Below, piece by piece: positions 13,654 through 21,800 of a stretch of DNA of 64,000 nt. Position numbers and translations under genes: made by a program. The DNA is taken from contig CAYSXQ010000001.1 in NCBI GenBank assembly GCA_964435085.1, positions 1-64,000 of the forward strand. Reading direction: 5' to 3'. Positions within the stretch are counted from its first letter, which is position 1; the number at the start of each line of letters is the position of its first letter. Source of the DNA: UBA917 sp964435085. GTDB taxonomy: Bacteria; Patescibacteriota; Patescibacteriia; Patescibacteriales; Patescibacteriaceae. The notes under the pieces are model-generated. The model was not told the DNA's origin, did no database searches, and worked only from the letters and a program-made list of their open reading frames with translations.

Positions 13654-14916
13654 ATGAGTGATAATAAGGACATTATTTTGTTTATTAACGAGGCTCCGGC
13701 TAGTGCCGTGGAGGCCGTTCGTAAATATGCTAAGAGTTTGAAGAAGCCGCTTAAAATAGCGGTTATTCGTGATAATAAGCAGGCTAAAAAAGATAAGTCT
13801 GATAATGTTGATTTTTTGCTGACTTGTGACTTTTCTAAACCCTCAAAGATTGTTAAGGCGCTGGCTGAGCTTAGTCATAGGTTCTTGGCGGTAACTTGTC
13901 GTTCAGATAAGAATATGGACGACTTCGCTAGCCTGATTCCTTATCTGCCTTATCTAAGAACGCCATCAAGTGAGTCTATTAGGTGGTCGGTGGACAAGAT
14001 TGCGATGAGACAGCATTTTCAGAATTATGATCCGAAGATTAGTCCGCCTTTTACTATTGTGCATGATGCTAGTAAGGCTTCGATTAAGAAGATTATTGAT
14101 AAACTGAGATTTCCTTTGATGATTAAGCCAGCTGGTCTTGGTGCTAGTTTGCTTGTTAGCATGTGTTATCACAAAGAAGAATTAGAGCAGGACTTGAGAA
14201 AGGCTTTTCGTAAGATTAATGCGATGTATAAGCATGATGGTCGCAAGGAAGAGCCAAAGATCCTCTTGGAAGAATTTATGGAAGGCGAGATGTTTAGCGT
14301 TGATGCTTATGTGTCATCGCGTGGTACGGTGACTTTTTGCCCCTTTTGTCAGGTGAAAACCGGTAAGATGATTGGTTTCGATGATTTTTTTGGTTATGAA
14401 CAGATGACGCCGACGACTTTGAAGAAGAATGAATTGGATCAGGCGGAAATTGTAGCGAAGAAGGCGATTCATGCCATGTGCTTACGTTCAACTAGTGCTC
14501 ATGTAGAGCTAATTAAAACTCGTGATGGATTTAAGGTAATCGAACTAGGTCCGCGCGTGGGCGGTTTCCGTCATCAGCTCTATGAACTCGGTTTTGGTAT
14601 TGATCATTCACTTAATGATATTTTGACTCGAGTGCCAGGAAAGCTCGCTGTTGCTAAAAAGACCCGTGGTCATAGTGTAGCGATGAAATTCTTTGCTCAA
14701 CGTGAAGGTAAATTGAAGAAGGTGGGCGGTATTAAGCATATTAAGGCGCTAAAATCCTTTGTCTCGATTAAGCAAAATAAGAAAGTAGGAGAGAAATGTA
14801 CTTTTGCTAAGAATGGTGGCCGCAGCGTGGCTAATTTGATTATGTTTAATGAGAGTCGCTCGGGGCTGCTGGCTGATATTAGGAGGGCAGAGAAGTTGTT
14901 GCAGATCATCACTTAA
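13654..14916 (+). CDS. ATP-grasp domain protein (carboxylate-amine ligase type)
   Basis: 420 aa from ATG 13654; an in-frame TTG at 13624 is less likely because it would lie within about 4 nt of the predicted transcription start. The N-terminal Rossmann-like third precedes an ATP-grasp fold: LRFPLMIKPAGLGASLLVSM (ATP-binding Lys), ILLEEFMEGEMFSVDAYV (adenine-contacting Glu), and VELIKTRDGFKVIELGPRVGG with the Glu and Arg of the metal site. The family couples a carboxylate to an amine or other nucleophile, as in L-amino-acid ligases and carbamoyl-phosphate synthase. The substrate cannot be read from sequence, and no biosynthetic neighbours are present. A lone receiver-domain gene follows 54 bp later. 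Confidence 0.82.
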   Translation: MSDNKDIILFINEAPASAVEAVRKYAKSLKKPLKIAVIRDNKQAKKDKSDNVDFLLTCDFSKPSKIVKALAELSHRFLAVTCRSDKNMDDFASLIPYLPYLRTPSSESIRWSVDKIAMRQHFQNYDPKISPPFTIVHDASKASIKKIIDKLRFPLMIKPAGLGASLLVSMCYHKEELEQDLRKAFRKINAMYKHDGRKEEPKILLEEFMEGEMFSVDAYVSSRGTVTFCPFCQVKTGKMIGFDDFFGYEQMTPTTLKKNELDQAEIVAKKAIHAMCLRSTSAHVELIKTRDGFKVIELGPRVGGFRHQLYELGFGIDHSLNDILTRVPGKLAVAKKTRGHSVAMKFFAQREGKLKKVGGIKHIKALKSFVSIKQNKKVGEKCTFAKNGGRSVANLIMFNESRSGLLADIRRAEKLLQIIT

Positions 14917-14970
14917 TTTCAAATTGAACTTGTATTTTTAATGCCTAAGTGTTAATATAGCTATAATAAT

Positions 14971-15354
14971 ATGTCTGAATCTAAATCTACTAACAAAAAA
15001 ATCCTTATCGCCGAAGACGAACAGGCTATTGCGAAGGCTTTGCAATTGAAGTTGGAACATTTGGGCTTTGAGGTTGAGGTGGTTGGTAATGGTGAGGAGG
15101 CGCTTGCTACTCTGAAGAAGTCTAAGTTTGACTTGATGCTACTTGATGTGATGATGCCGAAGCTTGATGGTTTCGGAGTGCTTGCTGGTATTAAGGATCT
15201 TGACTATAAGCCGATTATTTTGATTAGCTCTAACCTCAGTCAAGCTTCTGATCGTGAGAAGGCGCTTAGCTTAGGAGCTGACGATTTCTTGGTAAAATCA
15301 GATGTTAGTCTCAAGGAAATTGTGGATAAAGTTAAAAAAGCACTTAAATTGTAG
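14971..15354 (+). CDS. Stand-alone response-regulator receiver domain
   Basis: 127 aa, one CheY-like domain only. IAEDEQ holds the acidic pocket, LLDVMMPKLDGF the phospho-acceptor Asp, ILISS the conserved Ser/Thr, and FLVKSD the Lys. All catalytic positions are intact, so it should accept phosphate from a histidine kinase or act as a phosphate sink. No output domain and no kinase gene in the window. It is followed by a strong terminator. Confidence 0.92.
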   Translation: MSESKSTNKKILIAEDEQAIAKALQLKLEHLGFEVEVVGNGEEALATLKKSKFDLMLLDVMMPKLDGFGVLAGIKDLDYKPIILISSNLSQASDREKALSLGADDFLVKSDVSLKEIVDKVKKALKL

Positions 15355-15370
15355 GATTTGAATTATTAGG

Positions 15371-15400
15371 AGCCGTCTCGAGATGAGGCGGCTTTTTTTT
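15371..15400 (+). terminator. Terminator after the receiver gene
   Basis: AGCCGTCTC (15371-15379) pairs with GAGGCGGCT (15385-15393), then T7. Confidence 0.85.
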
Positions 15401-15417
15401 GTTGCGGAAAATTAATT

Positions 15418-15497
15418 AGTCGAAAGTCAAAAGTCTGAAAGTCAAAAGGGGCGATTACTTAAGGACTTTAGACTTTTGACTTTCAGACTTTTGACTC
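15418..15497. repeat. Perfect inverted repeat, AAAGTC type (type C)
   Basis: 24 nt at 15425-15448 are perfectly complementary to 15473-15496. Each arm is built from near-repeats of AGTCAAAAGTCTGAAAGTC. The loop is 24 nt. It lies in the 301-bp gene-free stretch 15355-15655, which otherwise holds a terminator and a promoter. Confidence 0.85.
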
Positions 15498-15591
15498 CGT
15501 TAGGCGTAGCGATAATTTTTTTATGAGAAAAAAATGAAGCGTTCTACTTTATGTAACGTGACGATTCTTTCTGGCTAAGCTTTTTAATTCT

Positions 15592-15600
15592 TGCTATAAT
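15592..15600 (+). promoter_or_regulatory. Extended -10 promoter of the giant surface-protein operon
   Basis: TGCTATAAT; the ATG at 15656 lies 55 nt downstream. Confidence 0.6.
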
Positions 15601-15655
15601 TAAAAGGATTTTAAAATAATAAACAGCTGGGCCACGCCTTGTCTGCTTTTCTCTT

Positions 15656-18600
15656 ATGACTAAGCTGAAAAATATTTGGCAACTGGTAGTTAGTGTAAGC
15701 TTTTGTATTATACTTTGTGCCAGTTTTTTTAATTTGATAAAAATTGAGTCGGCTCAAGCTGCGCCGCCGTCTTGCGGAGCTTATTTAGGTACGGGTACTT
15801 GTAATAATGGCTTAGCTAGGCAGCTCTCTGATTCTCAAGATCCTCCAAGGCATAATTGGACTTGTACGGCTGATGGACAGACTGTCGATTGTGCTAGCGG
15901 CATAGTGCTGTGTGGCAATGGAGCGATTGATTTTGGTGAAGAATGTGACGGCACTAACCTAAATGATCAGACTTGTGCTGATTGGAATGGTACCGGTCAA
16001 TTATCTTGTACAGCTAGTTGTCGCTATGATGCTTCGACTTGTGTGAAGGCGAAATGTGGTGATGGTAAGCTTGAGGGTCTTGAACAGTGTGAAGCTGGAT
16101 TGCCTATAACGCAACGTTGTGAGGATATTGATCCTAACTATCACAGCGGACTACTTACTTGTGGCAGTGCTTGTAATTTTAATACTAATACTTGCGCTTT
16201 TTGTGGTAATGGTCGGATAGATACTTATGATGGTAAGACTGAAACTTGCGATGGTACGGATTTCGGAGGCAAGACTTGTGCTGATTTTGGTACGCCGCCT
16301 TTTACTAATGGTCAATTAAAATGTAGTGCTTGTGGCCAGATTGATACTAGCGGTTGCAATCGCTCGCTGTGTGGTAATGGTATAATTGACGGGACTGAAG
16401 AGTGTGATGGAGCGAATCTCGGTGTGCCAGCGAAGACTTGTGCTAGCTCGGGCTGTACTGGCGGTGGTCCAGTGAAGTGTCAGGCTAATTGTACTTTGGA
16501 TAAGACAACTTGTACGGGCTGTGCCGCAACCAAATGTAGTAATGTGACTAGTAGTCCTTGGTCTAATCCCTTTGTAGTTAATATTCCTTGCTGTGGTCCT
16601 AGAGATGGTGAATGGGAATATAATCTGACTGAGAATTCTTATGGACTTTGTCCTAGTCAGAGTCAGGTGAAAAATTTTAGAAAGCTATTTGATAGTGTTA
16701 CTAATACTGCTTGGTATGGTTGGACTTGGGATTGTGGTGACACGGCTGTTAAGTGTAAGGCTCACAAAGAACCGGAATGTCCGACTGGTGTGGCTTCAAC
16801 TCTAGTAAGTGGCTGTAGCGTCAGTAAGCCATACAAGAGCAGGGCTGCTTATGAAGCTGGACTCGATGCCTTTAACACTAGTCTTTACGGTAGTCCAGTA
16901 TGGAGGCAGGCGATGAATTTTAAATGTAATGGAGGTAGTTTGATGCCACAGGCTAATTGTGGTGCTAATACTGAGGTTTTTAAATGTGTTAATTATGAAG
17001 GTTACGAAAGTCAGGTTGGGGCTCGTGAGGCACGTTGCGTAGCTGCTTGGGCGCCAGCTAGTGCCTGTGGAACTCTTAATAATCGTGCCTATAAGGCAAC
17101 AGCTAGTGTTGGTAATTGTAGTTCTGATACAGCGGTGCGTGATTTCTTTGCTTTGACTGATGCAGCTGATGCACCAGCTTTGTGTGCGCCTGGTAGTAAG
17201 GCGGTTAATAAAGTTTATCGCTACGGTACAGCTTTTGATAAGCCGGAGACAGAGGTTAGTCCTTATGAAGGCATCGCTTCTCTTGGATCAAATTATAAAA
17301 AATGGTTTTCTTGGCAGTGTCAGGCTGATGATGGTCGCAATGGAGAATTAACTGATTGTCGAGCGACTCTAGATACTGATAGCTGTGTGCCGATGAGAGA
17401 AAATGCGAAGTGCGGTCCGGCTGAGCAGGGACGATTTGCTTACGAAGGCCCTGGTCCTCTTGCTGGTTTTTGTACTTTTGGTAAATTGGGCGGCAAGCCG
17501 GAGTATAAGGTTAGTTTAGATAGGTCTAAGCCAGCGACTTGGTCTTGGTATTGTTTGGCTAGTGACAGCACTAAGCAAAATGCTTATTGTAGTGTGTCAG
17601 CTAGTGTGTATTGCGGTGAAGCTAATGATGGTGTGTATAGTAGTGCTAATGAGGCGCGGGCGGCTGGTTTGTGTGGTGGTTTGCACGGAGCAGTGAGTGA
17701 AGATATACGTAGTGTGGGTAACCAATGGACTTGGGTTTGTGCTGATGATCGGGAGACCGGCGTCAATGTTCGCTGCAGCGCTTCTAATCTAAAATGTGGT
17801 TACGCTGATGATCATAGTTATACGCCAGCTACTTTTGAGGCTAATAAAAACAGCGCTGATTTCTTATGCTCTGGTAATACTAATCCAAGTGTGAGTTTGT
17901 CGACTAATTTTCCGGCCTATTGGACTTGGAAGTGCGGTACTAATGAATGTGCGGCGACAGTGCTAGAGTGTGGCTGGGCTAATGGTAATGATAATTATTA
18001 TACCGACAGTCAGTTTAGTGTGAAGAAAACTAATTACTGGAGCTTTATGTGCTCTAATGGTAATGCGGCAATTAGAGGGCTCTCGCAAACTAACGATTTG
18101 GGTGAGGGTGGCTACAATCCGGGCTGGTTGTGGTCTTGTGAGGGTGATAGTGTGAAGCCTGGTGGGGCTAAGGATAAGCTGCCAGATGCAATGTGCATTG
18201 CTCATGAGAATAAGTGTGGTTATTTTGACGGCTATTCAATCAAGAAAGATTTGTATGACAGTTACAAGAGCCAGTCTGATAAGAAAGATTATTTCTGTAC
18301 TTATGGTTATGAGCCAGAATTTGCTGGTGGCAATGGTTATTACAGTATGTGGTACTGTGTTGATGGTAATGACTTGAGTCTCAAGCCAAATAAGATTTTA
18401 TGTCAGGCTTATCATCCTAATTGTGGTACTGCTGCTGATGTTAATAAAGTCTATTACCGACAATCACTGGAGAGTTATTTGACTAAGCCATTTGATGGAA
18501 TTTTGTGTAATGCTTATGGAACTAAGGTTTTCCCATCTGAAATCAGTCAGGATAATACTTGGACTTGTGGTGGTAGTCCTGAATTTAGTGCTATGACTAA

Positions 18601-18880
18601 TACGGATCAGAGTCTTAATGTTCAGACTTGTTCAGTTGCCCCGGCCGGCTGTGGTTCGACTGACGGTTCTACTATACTTAGTAATGATTGGAATGAGTGT
18701 AAGCGATCGGGAAGAAGTAATTGCTTATGTACTGCTAATGGCTATGCTCGACCACGTTATCCGGAAATGGTTTTTGATCAGCAGAAATATGGTGGCTGGG
18801 GAGCGACTTGGTCTTGTATGGATAGCGATAATAGTAGCGGTGCTAAGGTCTGCCAGACCAAATGCTCTGACTGTAATTAA
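15656..18880 (+). CDS. Giant secreted Cys-rich protein, DUF4215-like and WxWxC modules
   Basis: 1074 aa with an N-terminal signal segment (residues 10-35, ending SAQA-A). Residues about 86-290 contain four repeats of the myxococcal-type Cys-rich motif (CGNGxID...EECDG...C.....C), as in DUF4215. From about 290 to the end there are nine or ten copies of another module: CG, then LC-x-G, then W-x-W-x-C, then C-x-A, four cysteines each, 60-90 residues apart. The same module makes up much of the next protein. An even number of Cys per module suggests intramodule disulfides outside the cell. No membrane anchor at the C-terminus. Probably an adhesin or surface-layer component; partner or ligand unknown. 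It is co-transcribed with the 18886 gene (5-bp gap). Confidence 0.78.
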   Translation: MTKLKNIWQLVVSVSFCIILCASFFNLIKIESAQAAPPSCGAYLGTGTCNNGLARQLSDSQDPPRHNWTCTADGQTVDCASGIVLCGNGAIDFGEECDGTNLNDQTCADWNGTGQLSCTASCRYDASTCVKAKCGDGKLEGLEQCEAGLPITQRCEDIDPNYHSGLLTCGSACNFNTNTCAFCGNGRIDTYDGKTETCDGTDFGGKTCADFGTPPFTNGQLKCSACGQIDTSGCNRSLCGNGIIDGTEECDGANLGVPAKTCASSGCTGGGPVKCQANCTLDKTTCTGCAATKCSNVTSSPWSNPFVVNIPCCGPRDGEWEYNLTENSYGLCPSQSQVKNFRKLFDSVTNTAWYGWTWDCGDTAVKCKAHKEPECPTGVASTLVSGCSVSKPYKSRAAYEAGLDAFNTSLYGSPVWRQAMNFKCNGGSLMPQANCGANTEVFKCVNYEGYESQVGAREARCVAAWAPASACGTLNNRAYKATASVGNCSSDTAVRDFFALTDAADAPALCAPGSKAVNKVYRYGTAFDKPETEVSPYEGIASLGSNYKKWFSWQCQADDGRNGELTDCRATLDTDSCVPMRENAKCGPAEQGRFAYEGPGPLAGFCTFGKLGGKPEYKVSLDRSKPATWSWYCLASDSTKQNAYCSVSASVYCGEANDGVYSSANEARAAGLCGGLHGAVSEDIRSVGNQWTWVCADDRETGVNVRCSASNLKCGYADDHSYTPATFEANKNSADFLCSGNTNPSVSLSTNFPAYWTWKCGTNECAATVLECGWANGNDNYYTDSQFSVKKTNYWSFMCSNGNAAIRGLSQTNDLGEGGYNPGWLWSCEGDSVKPGGAKDKLPDAMCIAHENKCGYFDGYSIKKDLYDSYKSQSDKKDYFCTYGYEPEFAGGNGYYSMWYCVDGNDLSLKPNKILCQAYHPNCGTAADVNKVYYRQSLESYLTKPFDGILCNAYGTKVFPSEISQDNTWTCGGSPEFSAMTNTDQSLNVQTCSVAPAGCGSTDGSTILSNDWNECKRSGRSNCLCTANGYARPRYPEMVFDQQKYGGWGATWSCMDSDNSSGAKVCQTKCSDCN

Positions 18881-18885
18881 ATAAT

Positions 18886-21800
18886 ATGCAATATATGAAA
18901 GATTATTATAAAATTACTAAGTTTGCGACTCTGGCTCTGGTGCTAGTCATGGGCTTGGGTTTTGCTACGACGGTTCGTGCAGTTGAACCGGGGACGGTCA
19001 GTACTTGTTTGGCGCCAACTTCAATTGATGCTTATGTTAATCCTTTTGGTGTAATAAATTTGAGCTGGTTACACGGTGCTAATACTAGTGAATTTATTAT
19101 TCAGGTTTTGCCGAGCGGTGAGCAGTGTGGTTCGGCTAACGTGCTCAAAGAAATAACCGTCCCAGGCACGACTAGTTGGTATACTTTGCCGACTGAATTG
19201 TCCTGTGGCTTCCGTACTCTATGTATCAAGGCTACTTGCTGTGATGATCGTTGTGATTCTTGTCAGAATTTGGTGGGTAAGGATGAGGATTATTGTACGG
19301 CGATGAGTGGTCTTTATATGAATCGTTGTGCTTGCAAGGATCAAAATTCGATGCCGGTGCTAGGGTCTTTTAAATATAAATGTGCGGTCGGCAATGGTAT
19401 AGTTTTGCAAACTACGCCTTGTGCAAATCCGGCTAAGAATATTGGTTGTACTTGGGATTGTAATGTGATTGATAGTACGGCCAAAAATAAGTGTGGTCTG
19501 GAATATGATGTGCAGTGTGGTAAGGGTCCGGACGGGGCGATTGTGGGAGCGAAGCCTAATTTTAATTTGTGCAGTGTGTCTGATTCGCGTGGTTACAAGC
19601 AAGATGATAGTTATTTAGTTAATCCGCCAGGAGTTTATCCTGAGCCGGGGACGAAGATGATTTATCGTTGGAAGTGTGCGGGAGCTAGAAGTGAGGAGAC
19701 TTGTAAGGCTTGTCGACGAGCGGTGTGTTCGACTAAATTTCAAAATAAGTTTGTTAATAATAATTTTTCTAAGACTAGTTTAGATGAATTGTGTCGTGAT
19801 GAAAATGGTGATGTGACAGCGACAGCGACGAAGCCGGTCAAGAATCCTGAGACGGGTAATTGGGAGTGGGATTGTATTGGTAATGAGACTTGTGGTGAAA
19901 ATAAAAACCATGTGGCGAGCTTTATGGAGCATGGTAATACTTCTTATGAGATGAAAGATCACTGTATGGCGCAATCTGCTACTTGCGGTTGGGCTAATGG
20001 TGAAAGGGTGACTTATGAAACTTGGCAAAATAACGGTGGCTCAGAGTCTTACTTTGCTTTTGGTCTTGGTCAAGGTAGTGATCTGGGTAATTTTTGGTGT
20101 GGCAGTGGCGGTCGAGTGCAGAATACTGGTTGGGAAAAATCACCAATTCATCAAAGGACTGGGGTTAATCCGCTCATCGACACTTTGAAATGGAACTGTG
20201 TTTATGGTGATGAAGATGAGGTGAAAATTACTTGTGGAGCTAACTTGGTTAGTTGTAATAGTGCAGTAAATGGTAAGAATTTAACTCAGAAGACTTTTGA
20301 TAGCTATAAGCAGACGATGAATCTGTGTGCTATGGGCGATGGTCGTACTTATCCAGCGATTCGAGTGGGACTGGATAATAATGGTGAGGCGAAGGATGGT
20401 AAATTTACCTGGACTTGTCAGGATATTTTGTCTGATAGCGGATCGGAAGCCAGTTATAGTGGAAGAGAAGTAACTAAGTGTTCGGCTAACGAAGTGGCTT
20501 GCTTGAAGCCACCAGCGGATGGCTTTGTTGCTAATATCGAGGCTTTGAAACCGCCGCTGTGCGCGGCTGGTAAAGCGACGACGCCTAATGCTCTGCAACT
20601 ACTTGATGGTAGTGGTAAGATTGGTGCTTGGTACTGGACTTGTATTGATGATTTTGGCGATCGACTTAATCCGCAGTGTCAGGCTAGTCGTTTGGCTTGC
20701 GCGAAGCCACCTCATGATCAGGCTTATGAAGATTGGGATGATTTGATTAATAATGGTGGGGCGGTGTGTAGCGGTAGTGGTGATGCTCGACAGTGCACTG
20801 GGATTTGTAATAAAAACGATGCTAGTGTGTTAGTGACCTTTAATGCTTTAGCTAAGACTTGGACTTGGAATTGTGGTGATGAAGCCTGTAAGGCTCGTTT
20901 TTCTGACTGCGCGAAGCCACCTCATCAGGGGATGTATCTTGATTTGGAGGATTTTGTGAATAAAAATAATACTGTGACTTGTGATATGACGACAGCCGGG
21001 ACTGGTACGGTTAGTTGTTGTGGTGTTTGTTCGGAGCAGGGAGCTGGCTGTAAAGTTAATTCTCCTGAAGCAGTGCCGGTGTCATTTGCTGATAATAAAT
21101 TTACTTGGACTTGTGGAGCGAAGGCTTGTGCAGCAGAGGGTAAGTGTCAGACGGTGCTTGCTTGGGCCGATGATGCTCCAGACGAATATTGTGCTGATAA
21201 GCCAGGTGATCAGGAGGAAGTGGAGAGGACATTTACGGTGACTGGCTGCGCTAATCCTAGTCTTGAGGTCTATTTGATTAATCTTGGTTTTGAGGCTGGT
21301 ACTGACAGTACGGGCTTAAAGATTAATGCTAATAAGATCATTCAGGTGGCTAATGACCCGATTACAAAGAAACTGACCTACAAAGTTTCCTTTAGACGCC
21401 AAGCCTTTGCTCGTAGCGATGTGGAATTAAAAGTTGGTGCTACTTGTAATGATACTTGTGCGGAAGGAGTGTCAATTAAAAATTTGTTAGATACCTTTGA
21501 TATCTTGGCCAATAGAAAGGCGACAGCTTTGGACTTTGAGCCAACCAAGCTTTGTTCTGGTGAAGACAGGTCTCTGACTATGATTGGTAAGTCTCAAAAT
21601 ACTGACCAATCAGCGCCATGTACTAATTATGAATACACTTGGACTTATGAAGATGCTTTGGGTGCGGATAATGCTGGCGGCTGGTTAACACCTAATGACG
21701 GAGCTAATTATAAGCATGTCTTTGCTAAATTGAGTGCCGGATCAAGCGTGAAGGCTCAGGTTCGTTGTGTTGATGATTATAAGTGTCTAGATAAGACGCC

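Noticed and set aside
14962..14967. TATAAT as promoter of the receiver gene
   Set aside because: It lies only 3 nt before the ATG at 14971; transcription would start inside the gene. The gene is more likely read from the ATP-grasp promoter or from an unseen site.
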